A stretch of 64,000 nucleotides of DNA from Granulicella aggregans (GTDB lineage: Bacteria > Acidobacteriota > Terriglobia > Terriglobales > Acidobacteriaceae): contig NZ_JAGSYE010000002.1 in NCBI RefSeq assembly GCF_025685565.1, positions 930,001-994,000 on the forward strand, in the 5' to 3' direction. Of this stretch, positions 38,631 to 48,082 are shown piece by piece. How positions within the stretch are numbered: position 1 is the stretch's first letter; each line of letters opens with the position of its first letter. The position numbers were made by a program, and so were the translations under genes. The notes below the pieces were generated by a model that saw only the letters and a list, made by a program, of their open reading frames with translations, made no database searches and was not told the origin of the DNA.

Positions 38631-40148
38631 TTAGCTCCCTGCCGCCAACACCGCCCGAGACACCCGTCCGTCCGCCAGGCCTTCGTAAGCTTCCACCCGG
38701 TTTCGGCCACCCGCCTTCGCCAGGTAAAGCGCCTTGTCGGCCCCATCCACCAGAGTCTCGGAGACTCCAACCCGCTGCGGCACCATGCTGTGGCAGCCAA
38801 CCGAGACCGTCACCACCCGATGCGGGTTGCGCTCATGTTGCAGCCCCATCATCTCCACAGCCCTCCGTATTCGCTCCCCTACCAATAACGCCCCCGCAAG
38901 GTCCGTCCCCGGCATCAGGACAAAGAACTCCTCGCCCCCGTACCGTCCCGCCAGATCGGTCGCCCGGTGCGCCTCGCCAGCGAGCGCCGCCGCAATGCTC
39001 TGCAGACACCGGTCTCCCGCAGGATGGCCATAGCAGTCGTTGAACATCTTGAAGCAGTCCACGTCGATCATCAACAGGCCAAGCTCCCGCTTGTCCCGCG
39101 CGGCCCGGCTCCACTCCACCGACAGGGTCCGGTCAAATCGCCGCCGATTTGCCACTCCCGTAAGCCCATCCTTGGTCGCCAGTTGCTCCATGCTGTCGCA
39201 GGCCTCGCGCAGCTCCCGCTCGAATGTGTCGCGCTCCATCATCATGATGCTCACCGGAAAACAGCTCAGCATGCACATCGCGAGGTACACCTGTAAGACG
39301 ATGATCCGATACTCCCCATCTATAAACGCGAACGGCCCTCGTCCATGCAGCGTCGCAATCGCTCCCAGGATTGCCAGCAGGTTCACCGCCAGCACCGACG
39401 CGCTGAACCCAAGCCGCACCGCCACCAGCAGCAGTGCCGGCAGCACCACAAACGACACCGGCAGAGGCCGACTCCCGAAGACCATAGCACCTACACCCAC
39501 AGCCAGCCCGGCCACACCCAGGGTCTTCGGCAAAGCCGGCCAACGGAAGAGCGCATAGGTCTCCGGACTCAACACCACCAGCGCCAGCGGCAGCCACAGC
39601 ACGATGCCCAAAGCGTCCGCGGAGAACCAGTTCTTCGCCTCCGTCCAGAAACTCACATGCAGCTCTCGAGAGAAGACAACGCCAACCGGAATCGACGTAA
39701 AGACTGGCCCAAGCAACACCGGAAACGCAATGAAGCGCAACAGCAGGTTGCGCTGCCCCATCCACTCTGAAAGGTTGGCAAACGGCGGCAGCGCGTACGC
39801 CGTAATCATCACTTCAGCAACGTCAGAGACCGTATCGACCACCATCTCGTCGAGCAAATAAGCCTGCTCAATATAGATATGTCCGAAGACGATCCCCAGC
39901 ATCACCCACAGCCACCGCCGCCTCGGCAGCTTCAGCATCACCGCCGTGACCAGTCCCACCATCGGCCAGCAGACAGCGATCCCATTGCCGAACAGAAGCA
40001 CCAGGCTCAGCTTCATCAAGACGGTGAAGCTGACTGCGCTGACGCAGGTCGTCGCTAAAGCCTGCAGCCACTTCTTCCGATCGAAATACTCGATAGCTCG
40101 CAGGACGATGCCATACATGGGCGATCGGGTTGTGGCCGACGAGCCCAT
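38631..40148 (-). CDS. membrane diguanylate cyclase, MASE1-like sensor plus GGDEF
   Basis: 505 residues. The N-terminal 290 residues hold about eight membrane spans in the MASE1 style (VCWPMVGLVTAVMLKLPRRR, WFSADALGIVLWLPLALVVL). The GGDEF domain follows (about 325-490): KDGLTGVANRRRFD, MIDVDCFKMFNDCYGHPAGD and the active-site loop RYGGEEF, a functional variant of GGDEF. It should make cyclic di-GMP in response to a membrane signal. ATG 40148 is supported by GGAGG 8 nt upstream. No I-site RxxD directly before the loop was confirmed. Confidence 0.92.
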   Translation of the reverse strand: MGSSATTRSPMYGIVLRAIEYFDRKKWLQALATTCVSAVSFTVLMKLSLVLLFGNGIAVCWPMVGLVTAVMLKLPRRRWLWVMLGIVFGHIYIEQAYLLDEMVVDTVSDVAEVMITAYALPPFANLSEWMGQRNLLLRFIAFPVLLGPVFTSIPVGVVFSRELHVSFWTEAKNWFSADALGIVLWLPLALVVLSPETYALFRWPALPKTLGVAGLAVGVGAMVFGSRPLPVSFVVLPALLLVAVRLGFSASVLAVNLLAILGAIATLHGRGPFAFIDGEYRIIVLQVYLAMCMLSCFPVSIMMMERDTFERELREACDSMEQLATKDGLTGVANRRRFDRTLSVEWSRAARDKRELGLLMIDVDCFKMFNDCYGHPAGDRCLQSIAAALAGEAHRATDLAGRYGGEEFFVLMPGTDLAGALLVGERIRRAVEMMGLQHERNPHRVVTVSVGCHSMVPQRVGVSETLVDGADKALYLAKAGGRNRVEAYEGLADGRVSRAVLAAGS

Positions 40149-40286
40149 GGGTCAAGCCTCCACTAGTCCACATCGGCTGCCTCCCGCGTCGCATTACCCG
40201 GTTCGCCGCCTTGGCTCTCTTGAAATCCGCCCTTCAGCTCTTCGTCTTTCCTGCTCCCTGTCCTCGGTTCCCTGTACCCTTAAGGG

Positions 40287-42767
40287 GTGCCTGTTTTCTG
40301 CGATGTAGCCCTGCCCGTCCCGCTCGACCAGAACTTCACCTACGCAATTGACGGTGTCGTCCCGGTGGTCGGCGCGCGCGTCCTCGTCCCCTTCAGCGGA
40401 CAGCGGCTCATGGGCGTGGTCATCCGTCTCCACGACGACCGACTCCCCGAAGGCGTGGAAACCAAGCCCGTCCAGCAGGTCCTCGACTCCACCGCCATCC
40501 TCAACGACGAGCTCATGCGCCTCGCCGCCTGGATCGCGCAATATTACGTCGCTCCGTTGGGCGAAGTCCTCCGCGGCATGCTCCCCCTCGCCGCCGAGGT
40601 CAAGCGCCACTTCGTCTACCGCATCGCCGAACCCGGCCGCAAGGTCCTCTACCAAGGAGCCGAAAAAGGTTCTTCCCGCCGGTCGAAGCTCTCGCCCGAA
40701 GACCAGAACCGCGAGTACGCCGTCCTCAATTACCTGGAAGACGGGGCGACAGCCAAGGCCTCGGCCCTGCGATCCGCCACCCAGGCCAACAAGGCGCTCC
40801 TCGACGGCATGGTCAAGAAGAAGTGGCTCATCCGCGAGGCCGTCGCCGAGGAGCGCGACGCCCGCCGCCTGGAGCGAATCACCGTTCTGGTTCCGGAAAC
40901 ACGCCTCCCCAAGCTCAACGCCAACCAGACCACCCTGCTCGCCGAACTAGCCGCCGTCGGTGGCCGGATGAAGGTCGCCGACATCCGCTCGCTCGGTGTC
41001 CCTGACTCCACCCTCGGCACCCTGGTCAAACGCAACCTCGTCACCATCGAAGAGGTTCCCGAAGACTTCTACCGGTCTTCCACACACCCTGTGGGAAAAA
41101 AGCACACCCACGAGCACCCGCTCAACGAATCTCAACTTGAAGCATTAAGTTCTATTGCTATCTCTATCAATAAAAAGGAATTTAAGCCACATCTACTCTA
41201 CGGAATCACCGGCTCCGGAAAGACCGCCGTCTACTTCGCCGCCATGCAGCGCGTCCTCGACGCTGGTCGGGCCTCGCTTCTCCTGGTTCCGGAGATCGGC
41301 CTCACCCCGGCCATGTCCGGCCAGATGTACGCCGCCTTTGGCGACTCAGTCGCACTCCTCCACTCCCAACTCACCCCCGACGAGCGAGCCGAGCAGTGGC
41401 ACCGCATCCGTCGCGGCGAGGCCCGCATCGTCGTCGGCACACGCTCCGCCGTCTTCGCCCCCATCCAGAACCTCGGTTTGATCATCGTCGACGAAGAACA
41501 CGACAGCAGCTACAAGCAGGAGGAGACCCCTCGATACCACGGTCGCGACGTCGCCGTGATGCGCGCCAAGTTCCTCGAAGTCCCTATTATTCTTGGATCT
41601 GCAACTCCATCCCTCGAGTCTTGGTCGAATGCTGAGAAAGGCCGTTACGGCCTCATCGAGATGCGCCAGCGAGTCGCCAACCGCCCTATGCCGGCGGTCG
41701 AACTCGTCGACATGCGCACCGAATTCCAACAGACCGGCCAGGAAAACCTCTTCTCCCGCCAACTCCTGCTCGAGACCCAGGCCACCCTCGATCGTGGCGA
41801 ACAGGCCATCATCCTCCTCAACCGGCGTGGCTACTCCTTCGTCGTCATGTGCCGCTCCTGTGGCGATAAGATACAGTGTGAAAACTGTGCAATATCAATG
41901 ACTTTCCATAAACAGTTAAATGACGACACGAGCATTGCCCAACCCGGCGAACGCCTGCAATGTCACTACTGTGGATTTCGCCGGAACGTCCCAAAGACCT
42001 GCCCCACCTGCCAGAGCGAACACCTCTACTACCTGGGCGCGGGCTCTCAGCAGGGCGAAGAACGCCTACAGGAACTCTTCCCCAACGCCCGCATCGGACG
42101 CATGGACCGCGACACCGTCCGCGGCAGAATGGACATGGAGCGCCTCCTAGCCCGCCTCCACGCCGGCGAGATCAACCTCCTCGTCGGCACCCAGATGATC
42201 GCCAAAGGCCACGACATCCACGGCGTCACCCTGGTCGGCGTCGTTGGAGCCGACTTCGCCCTCGGCCTGCCCGACTTCCGCGCCGCCGAGCGCACCTTCC
42301 AGCTCCTCACCCAGGTCTCCGGCCGCGCTGGTCGCGGCGATCTCCCCGGCAAGGTCCTGGTCCAGACCTACCACCCCGACCATTACGCCATCCAGTTCGC
42401 CGCCGCCCACGACTACCCCGGCTTCGTCGCCAAGGAGCTACAGTATCGCCGCTGGATGCACTACCCGCCCTTCGCCGTCCTCGCCAACATCATCATCCAA
42501 AGCCCCAAGCTCGAAGAGGCCACAGCCTGGTCCGCGACTCTTGGCAAATGGTTCGAGCGCACCCGCCTCGACAAGATTCGCATCCTCGGTCCCGCGGCTG
42601 CTCCTATCTCCCGAATAAAACGCATCTATCGCTTTCATTTTGTACTGAAAGCCGAACAACGTAATGCACTTAGCCAAACATTGCGTGCCATGCTCGCCTT
42701 CGCCGACGCCCATGAGATCCCCCGCCGCAACCTCGTCGTCGACGTAGACGCCGTCCACCTCATGTAA
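40287..42767 (+). CDS. priA: primosomal protein N', replication restart helicase PriA
   Basis: 826 residues. The N-terminal 3'-binding domain begins VFCDVALPVPLDQNFTYAID. The helicase core carries Walker A (YGITGSGKTAVYF, about 308-320), DEEHDSSYKQEETPRYHGRD, LGSATPSLES and LLNRRGYS. The zinc-binding Cys cluster reads CRSCGDKIQCENC and CHYCGFRRNVPKTCPTCQ. The C-terminus has GADFALGLPDFRAAERTFQLL and VSGRAGRGDLPGKVLVQTY. This is complete PriA, which reloads DnaB at stalled forks. The start is a GTG with TACCCT ending 6 nt before it and AAGGGG touching it. Three short AT-rich patches inside the gene are unlike the rest (see findings). Confidence 0.96.
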   Translation: MPVFCDVALPVPLDQNFTYAIDGVVPVVGARVLVPFSGQRLMGVVIRLHDDRLPEGVETKPVQQVLDSTAILNDELMRLAAWIAQYYVAPLGEVLRGMLPLAAEVKRHFVYRIAEPGRKVLYQGAEKGSSRRSKLSPEDQNREYAVLNYLEDGATAKASALRSATQANKALLDGMVKKKWLIREAVAEERDARRLERITVLVPETRLPKLNANQTTLLAELAAVGGRMKVADIRSLGVPDSTLGTLVKRNLVTIEEVPEDFYRSSTHPVGKKHTHEHPLNESQLEALSSIAISINKKEFKPHLLYGITGSGKTAVYFAAMQRVLDAGRASLLLVPEIGLTPAMSGQMYAAFGDSVALLHSQLTPDERAEQWHRIRRGEARIVVGTRSAVFAPIQNLGLIIVDEEHDSSYKQEETPRYHGRDVAVMRAKFLEVPIILGSATPSLESWSNAEKGRYGLIEMRQRVANRPMPAVELVDMRTEFQQTGQENLFSRQLLLETQATLDRGEQAIILLNRRGYSFVVMCRSCGDKIQCENCAISMTFHKQLNDDTSIAQPGERLQCHYCGFRRNVPKTCPTCQSEHLYYLGAGSQQGEERLQELFPNARIGRMDRDTVRGRMDMERLLARLHAGEINLLVGTQMIAKGHDIHGVTLVGVVGADFALGLPDFRAAERTFQLLTQVSGRAGRGDLPGKVLVQTYHPDHYAIQFAAAHDYPGFVAKELQYRRWMHYPPFAVLANIIIQSPKLEEATAWSATLGKWFERTRLDKIRILGPAAAPISRIKRIYRFHFVLKAEQRNALSQTLRAMLAFADAHEIPRRNLVVDVDAVHLM

Positions 42768-42776
42768 CTTCTACCT

Positions 42777-42868
42777 TTGTCATCCTTCCGCGAAGCGGAG
42801 GATCTGCTTCTCTCTGACATCGACGCCCGGGTGCCCCATCCATCGCGGTCTCATCGCGATGGGTGGGA
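42777..42868. repeat. composite repeat: family A then family D
   Basis: Family A (42777-42807) starts 10 nt after the priA stop. Family D (42829-42868; GTGCCCCATCCATCGCGGTC, then TCATCGCGATGGGTGGG) follows. This D copy is the closest relative of the one inside the UDG gene. Confidence 0.8.
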
Positions 42869-42905
42869 AAGTAAACCGTCCACCAGCCAGCGGAACTCCG
42901 CTACT

Positions 42906-43433
42906 ATGAACCTCAAGATGAGCCTGCTCCGCCACTTCGCAACGACCGCCGTTCTCCTGCTAGCCTCCGCCGCCCAAGCCGCCACCTGGCACCAGGCCAC
43001 CGAGACCGAACTGAAGACCGTCATTCCGGCCCGCGCCCCCGTCATCGCCGAGCGCATTGAGACCGAGTTCCGCACCGCCTCCGGCATCGCCGACAGCAAA
43101 GGTCACATAGTCGCCGGCGTCCTCCTCATCACAGCCGGATACTCGGCGAACGGGAAGTACTCCTACTTCCTGCTCACCCAGGTGCCCATGAAGATCGCCG
43201 ATAAGACGCTCGCCCCCGGTAACTACCTCATCGGCTGGACCCGCAGCGACACCGAACTCTTCGTCACCCTCTCCGACGCCGCCACCGGCAACCCCGCCGT
43301 CGAGGTCACCGCCACCCGTAACCCGGAGATCCACCGTGTAGAGAGCTTCCACATCGCCCCGCCCTCGGGGATGTCGGTCATCCAGCTGGGCCGTTTCACC
43401 TTTCCCTACACCCTGCCTGAATCCACACGTTAA
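42906..43433 (+). CDS. secreted protein of unknown function
   Basis: 175 residues with a signal peptide (LRHFATTAVLLLASAAQAAT, cleavage after AQA). The mature 148 residues look beta-rich: IVAGVLLITAGYSANGKYSY, YFLLTQVPMKIAD, GNYLIGWTR, VTLSDAATGNP, ending IQLGRFTFPYTLPESTR. No family was assigned. The start could instead be the ATG at 42918 (MSLLRHF), which leaves the signal intact. The frame is open upstream through the repeat, but the signal peptide fixes the start region. Confidence 0.65.
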   Translation: MNLKMSLLRHFATTAVLLLASAAQAATWHQATETELKTVIPARAPVIAERIETEFRTASGIADSKGHIVAGVLLITAGYSANGKYSYFLLTQVPMKIADKTLAPGNYLIGWTRSDTELFVTLSDAATGNPAVEVTATRNPEIHRVESFHIAPPSGMSVIQLGRFTFPYTLPESTR

Positions 43434-43440
43434 AAAGTGA

Positions 43441-43459
43441 CGCCCCCTACGAGGGGGCG
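43441..43459. terminator. stem-loop between convergent genes
   Basis: CGCCCCCT-ACG-AGGGGGCG, a perfect 8-bp stem 7 nt after the stop at 43433. No T-run follows on either strand, so its role is uncertain. Confidence 0.5.
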
Positions 43460-43551
43460 CTGGGGAGTGCTACTTGACTTCCTTAGAGTAGGTCACTCCC
43501 AGTCGTCTTCCATCAACCCTGCGGTTGGAGTTCACTCCACCTATCGGTCGA

Positions 43552-43788
43552 TTACCTGCACTCTGCGCACTTAGCCATGATCGCCTTGTGCATCCGGTCG
43601 CGCGTCTCGGTAGAGAGTTCGTAGATCTCGTGGTCTTTGTAGATCTCGATGGTCTGGCGGGTCGTGTTCACGACGACCTCGCAGTGGCTGCACTCGCATA
43701 GGTGAGCGCGTACCTCTTCAATGAACTCGGGCTGTACCTGCCCGTCGAAGTAGTCGGTCATCTTGCTGAGAAAGTCTGTGCAAGTCAC
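43552..43788 (-). CDS. anti-sigma factor, zinc-finger (zf-HC2) type
   Basis: 78 residues. The zinc motif of anti-sigma domains is seen as a His-x3-Cys-x2-Cys-like stretch (RAHLCECSHCEVVV). The protein lacks any membrane segment, so it is a soluble anti-sigma factor like those acting on redox- or stress-responsive ECF sigma factors. It starts with GTG at 43788, overlapping the sigma stop (TAGTG), which implies coupled translation and a 1:1 partner. It probably binds and holds the upstream-encoded sigma factor until a signal alters the zinc site. Confidence 0.85.
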   Translation of the reverse strand: MTCTDFLSKMTDYFDGQVQPEFIEEVRAHLCECSHCEVVVNTTRQTIEIYKDHEIYELSTETRDRMHKAIMAKCAECR

Positions 43789-44429
43789 TACGCTGTACTC
43801 TCTTTCTTCTGCCGGAAGTAGCGGCTCAACCGCTCCCGCAGTTGCAGTCTGGCCCGAAGCAGTCTCGATTTGACTGCCGGTACGCTCAATCCAAGCGCCT
43901 CGGCCGTCTCTTCCGTCGACAGGTTTTCGATGTCGCGCAGAGTAAAAACGGTTCTAAATCCTGGCGGCAGGCCATTAATTGTCTTGCGGAGTATATCGCC
44001 AAGTTCGCCCTGGTTGTACAGCTGCTCCGGATTCGGGCTCCAATCGGCAAAGTCGCGCGGGATCGAGCCCTCTTCCGTATGGACATCCTCGTCCATAGAG
44101 ACGGTCTTGCTCGTCTTTCGTTTGCGCAACCGCATCAGGCTCTCGTTGACCGCGATCCGCACCAGCCAGGTGGAGAACTTCGAGTTCCCCTGAAACTGGT
44201 CAAGCTTCTGGTAGGCCTTCAGGAAAGCGTCCTGGGTAATGTCTTCAGCATCTTCGCGGTTCTGGGTGATGTGCTGCGCCACGCGGAAGATCTGCCGGTC
44301 GTACTGCTTCACCAGCGTCTCAAACGCGGAGACATCGCCAGCCTTGGCGCGCTCAACCAGCGCCACATCGGGGTGAATCTCTACTTCTTCCGTAACTGGT
44401 ATGGGAGTCGTTGCCATAGGGGCGTTCAT
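43788..44429 (-). CDS. ECF-type RNA polymerase sigma factor
   Basis: 213 residues from ATG 44429. Region 2 reads FETLVKQYDRQIFRVAQHIT, NREDAEDITQDAFLKAYQKL and FSTWLVRIAVNESLMRLRKR. Region 4 reads LPPGFRTVFTLRDIENLSTEETAEALGLSVPAVKSRLLRAR. This is a RpoE-like group 4 sigma factor. The linker between regions is long and acidic. The anti-sigma gene overlaps its stop by one base. Another in-frame ATG at 44417 is possible, and the frame is also open upstream to a TTG, but that part has no region-1-like sequence. The gene is divergent from the transglycosylase gene, which could be a target. Confidence 0.92.
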   Translation of the reverse strand: MNAPMATTPIPVTEEVEIHPDVALVERAKAGDVSAFETLVKQYDRQIFRVAQHITQNREDAEDITQDAFLKAYQKLDQFQGNSKFSTWLVRIAVNESLMRLRKRKTSKTVSMDEDVHTEEGSIPRDFADWSPNPEQLYNQGELGDILRKTINGLPPGFRTVFTLRDIENLSTEETAEALGLSVPAVKSRLLRARLQLRERLSRYFRQKKESTA

Positions 44430-44637
44430 GCTCGGTGCGTACGACTGTTGGAGCTGGGCGGGACGCACTCCGCAAAGACGAGTGTAAATGCAGCAGGCGG
44501 CATGGGCAATGTTCGGGGCAGTGTGCCCGAACAAGTCAAGACACTGTCAACTCCCAAAACCGTACCCGGCAAGGTTCGTTTACAGGCCCGCCACGGTAAC
44601 TCCGCCGCGCAGAGCTTACAGTTATAAGGTGGGCTCG

Positions 44638-47004
44638 ATGGAAACAGTAAAGTCTTTGAACCTCCGGCCAAAGCAGAGTCCGGTCACACGCCGCGCCCTT
44701 GCCTTCACCCTGGCTATAGCTACCGCCTTCTCCGCCTTCGCGCCGATGTCTCTGTTCTCCCAGACCAGCGCGGGAAGCACCAAAACAGCTACCAAGTCAA
44801 AGAAAAAGGCTGGTGCGACCGCGAGTTCGAGCAAGAAGAAACCGGCATCAAAGTCGACTAAGGCCGCAGCGGCAAAGAAGCGCAAGTACGCCTCGAAGCC
44901 TACCCCACAAAGCATCCGTCTCTCGAGCGCCTTCGTCGCCTCGGCCAATCTTCGTCCCATGGCGCAGCAGCTCGCCGCCACGCGTTCCGCAGCCGCCTAC
45001 GCTGGGGTGCAGAACTACGCCGCCGCCCACCCAGGCGAGGGCGCAGCCGCAGCCTACCTCGCTCTCGGCCACGCCTACGCGCAGGACCACCGCGCCACCG
45101 ACGCTGCTGCGATGTTCCGGCGCGCCGACGCCGCAGGCAAGGCACTCGACGACTACGCCGACTACCTCGGCGCTCAGGCATCACTCCAGGCCAACCGCCC
45201 CGCCGACGCATACACTCTGCTCGACCACTTCGCCGACCGCCATCCCGACAGCATCTTCGTTGCCACCGCACCTATTCTGCTCGCCAACGCCTATCTGCAA
45301 AGCGGCGATCCGCAGGGCGCTCTTCGAACGCTGCAACCGCTCGCCCAGACGCCCGTCGGGACGAAGGCAGACTTCCGCTACGTCCTCGCCCGTGCTTACC
45401 AGCTCTCCGGCAACGCCGCCGTCGCCTCCGACATCTACCGCAAGCTCTACAGCCAGCTCCCGCTCAGCTCGGAGGCTCAGCAATCGCGCAGCCAGCTCCA
45501 GTCGATGGGACAACCTCTAACAGCGGGCGAGCGCAAGTCTCATGCCGACCAGCTCTTCAACGCCAAGCGATATACCGAGGCGGGCGACGAGTATCACGAG
45601 ATCGCCAAGAACTCCTCCAGCCTCAGCACCGCCGACCTCAACGCCCTCAAGATCTACGAGGCCGTCTGCGACCTGAAGCTCAAACATCTCTCCCGCCGAG
45701 ACGTCGAACATCTACCCGACACCGGCGACGACACGGCCGCCCTCAAGCTCTACATGCTCGCCGAGATCTCGCGCAATGAGAACGACGCCACCGGTCACGA
45801 CGCCATCATCAACGACATGGTGAAGCGCTTCCCCGCCAGCCGCTGGCTTGAAGAAGCGCTCTACTCTGGCGGCAACATGTACCTGCTCAAGCACAACTCC
45901 CAACAGGCGATCTTCCACTACACAACCTTAGTCACGCTCTTCCCGCGCAGCACCTATGCTCCCTCCGCGCACTGGCGCGCCGCATGGATGAACTACCGCA
46001 TCCGGAACTACTCCGAGGCTGCCCGCCTCATGGATGAGCAGATTCAGCAGTACGGCGGCGGCATCGAGATCCCCAGCGCGCTCTACTGGCGTGGCCGAAT
46101 CTACGAAGACGAAGAGCACAACTTCGGCCAGGCGGCCAACTACTATCGCGCGCTCAACGCCACCTACACCAACTACTACTACGCGATCCTCGCCCGGCAA
46201 CGGCTCGCGGTCATCGGCAATAAGGACAAAGTCGAACCCTCACCGGTGCTCGCCTCGGTCCACCCCACCGACGTGCCCGACCTTAGCCCCGAGCTTCCCG
46301 AGGACGACATTCACCTCATCAAGGCGCGGCTGCTCGCCAACGCTTCGCTGAATGAGTTCATCGGGCCGGAGATCGCAGCCAGCCCCGACTCGCCCGAATG
46401 GGGAGCGCTCGCCCAGGCAGAGATCTACACCTCGTTCGGCGAGGTCACCCGCGCCCTGCAGTCCATGAAGCACAGCGGCCTGCCCTACTTCGCCTTGCCC
46501 ATCGACCAAGTCCCGGTGATCTACTGGCAGCTTCTCTTCCCCAAGCCGTACTGGGCCGATCTCGTCACCGACTCACAGCGCAACGGCGTCGATCCTTACC
46601 TCGTCGCCTCGCTGATCCGCCAGGAATCAGAGTTCAACGCCGGTGCCGTCAGCCGAGCTAACGCCTACGGCCTCATGCAGTTGCTGCCCTCGGTCGGGAA
46701 GGCTGCTGCAAAGAAGAACGGCATCAAGCGCTTCAGCACCAACGATCTTCTAAACCCGGCCACCAACCTTCTGCTCGGCACGACCAACCTGAAGCAGGTG
46801 CTCGACCGCTTCGGCGGCCAGGCCGAGTACGCTCTCGCCGCCTACAACGCCGGCGACACTCCCGTCAGGCTCTGGCTCTCCAGCAACGACTACAAGGACG
46901 TTCCCGAGTTCGTCGAGTCCATCCCCTACACCGAGACCCGTGAGTACGTGCAGGCCATTCTCCGCAACCGCGAGATGTACCGCGCCCTCTACCCCATTCG
47001 CTGA
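44638..47004 (+). CDS. soluble lytic transglycosylase with TPR-like repeats
   Basis: 788 residues. A signal sequence (RALAFTLAIATAFSAFAPMS) is followed by a Lys/Ala-rich linker (about 45-85), a long helical TPR-like doughnut region (about 110-600) and a C-terminal SLT domain (about 640-788). The catalytic Glu sits in VASLIRQESEFNAGAVSRAN, followed by YGLMQLLP and EYALAAYNAGDTPV. This fits the Slt70 family, which cleaves peptidoglycan glycan strands to 1,6-anhydro ends in the periplasm. AAGGTGGG lies 5 nt before the ATG; the longer upstream frame is rejected because the signal peptide begins after 44638. Confidence 0.92.
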   Translation: METVKSLNLRPKQSPVTRRALAFTLAIATAFSAFAPMSLFSQTSAGSTKTATKSKKKAGATASSSKKKPASKSTKAAAAKKRKYASKPTPQSIRLSSAFVASANLRPMAQQLAATRSAAAYAGVQNYAAAHPGEGAAAAYLALGHAYAQDHRATDAAAMFRRADAAGKALDDYADYLGAQASLQANRPADAYTLLDHFADRHPDSIFVATAPILLANAYLQSGDPQGALRTLQPLAQTPVGTKADFRYVLARAYQLSGNAAVASDIYRKLYSQLPLSSEAQQSRSQLQSMGQPLTAGERKSHADQLFNAKRYTEAGDEYHEIAKNSSSLSTADLNALKIYEAVCDLKLKHLSRRDVEHLPDTGDDTAALKLYMLAEISRNENDATGHDAIINDMVKRFPASRWLEEALYSGGNMYLLKHNSQQAIFHYTTLVTLFPRSTYAPSAHWRAAWMNYRIRNYSEAARLMDEQIQQYGGGIEIPSALYWRGRIYEDEEHNFGQAANYYRALNATYTNYYYAILARQRLAVIGNKDKVEPSPVLASVHPTDVPDLSPELPEDDIHLIKARLLANASLNEFIGPEIAASPDSPEWGALAQAEIYTSFGEVTRALQSMKHSGLPYFALPIDQVPVIYWQLLFPKPYWADLVTDSQRNGVDPYLVASLIRQESEFNAGAVSRANAYGLMQLLPSVGKAAAKKNGIKRFSTNDLLNPATNLLLGTTNLKQVLDRFGGQAEYALAAYNAGDTPVRLWLSSNDYKDVPEFVESIPYTETREYVQAILRNREMYRALYPIR

Positions 47005-47173
47005 ATGATTCCCACAATTGTGTAACATTCGCCCGCCTGAATCTGCGATATGATCTGCACCAGAAGTAGTGCACTCCGCGCCCGGAGGTCCCATCTCTTA
47101 GCTCCATCACTCGCATCCCGTTGTCGGCGAACAGGCATTCAACCTTGCAAAGTTTGAGCGGAAGAGGGCGCAC

Positions 47174-47437
47174 ATGGTGGCAGATCTCAGCTTCATCGAA
47201 GAGTGGATTCCCGATCAGATGGACCCCGGAACGGTCTTCGTTCTGGAGAATGCAGGAACCCTTGGCGAGGCGCAGAACCCCTATTGGGCAGTTCTCTCCT
47301 GCCCGGATTGCGGTTCGCTTGGCCTGATTACCCGAACCCAGTATCACGGCCTGGAATCGATGATCTGCGGTGCGGATGACTGCTCCGCGCAGTACTTTCT
47401 GCGCGACGGCAACCTCCGTTACCGCCTGCCAAGCTGA
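47174..47437 (+). CDS. small zinc-ribbon protein
   Basis: 87 residues with two Cys pairs in the spacing of a zinc ribbon: VLSCPDCGSLGLIT and SMICGADDCSAQYFL. The N-terminal 35 residues are acidic (IEEWIPDQMDPGTV). There is no signal peptide. No named family. A good GGAAGAGG lies just upstream of the ATG. Such ribbons bind nucleic acids or proteins; the function here is unknown. Confidence 0.75.
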   Translation: MVADLSFIEEWIPDQMDPGTVFVLENAGTLGEAQNPYWAVLSCPDCGSLGLITRTQYHGLESMICGADDCSAQYFLRDGNLRYRLPS

Positions 47438-47449
47438 GCCGGACGAATC

Positions 47450-48082
47450 TCAGTCGATTCGTATGATTCCCTGCTCGATCGCGACCCGCGCCGCCTCGGT
47501 GCGGTCGCAGACATCCAGCTTGCTCGAGATGCTGCTCAACTGGTTCCGCACCGTGAACTGGCTTACCCCCGAGGCTCCGGCAATCTCCTTGTTGGTCAGC
47601 CCCTTCGCGACCATCTCCAGCACGCTCAACTCCCGTGCCGTCAGGTTCTTCCGCTGCCGCCGCTGCTCGATCCGCTCCATCATCTGGCTCGAAAAGATCA
47701 GTTTCCCCGCGTGCGCCAGTTCAATGCTCTTCGAGATGTGGTCCGGCAGCGCATCCTTGCTCAGATAGCCGCGAGCACCAGCCTCGAACGCTTGAAAGAT
47801 CTCCTCATCCAGCTCGTAGGTTGACAGGATCAGGCCTCTGCACGCTGGCGCCTTCTGCTTCAGCCTCTTCAGCACCTCCACCCCGCCCATCGGCGACATC
47901 CGTAGATCGATCAACATGACGTCGACCGGCTGACGGCAGGCAACACGAAGCGCTTCTTCGCCGGAAGCACACACCATCACCAATTGAATCTGCGCAAAGT
48001 TCGAGATCATGCTGCGCAGCCCCTCGCGCACGACCGGGTGGTCGTCGACGATCAGCAGCCGGATCTTCGCAGCATCAGCCAT
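47450..48082 (-). CDS. LuxR/NarL-type response regulator
   Basis: 210 residues. The receiver domain has the acidic pair LLIVDDHPVVREG (Asp13, Asp14), the phospho-acceptor in MLIDLRMSPMGG (Asp59) and a conserved Lys in YLSKDA. The C-terminal GerE HTH reads LTARELSVLEMVAKGLTNKEIAGASGVSQFTVRNQLSSI. The gene overlaps the histidine kinase gene by 8 nt, so the kinase is its partner. The target is probably the upstream sugar operon, judging from position. GGAG precedes the ATG by 6 nt. It is convergent with the zinc-ribbon gene. Confidence 0.93.
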   Translation of the reverse strand: MADAAKIRLLIVDDHPVVREGLRSMISNFAQIQLVMVCASGEEALRVACRQPVDVMLIDLRMSPMGGVEVLKRLKQKAPACRGLILSTYELDEEIFQAFEAGARGYLSKDALPDHISKSIELAHAGKLIFSSQMMERIEQRRQRKNLTARELSVLEMVAKGLTNKEIAGASGVSQFTVRNQLSSISSKLDVCDRTEAARVAIEQGIIRID

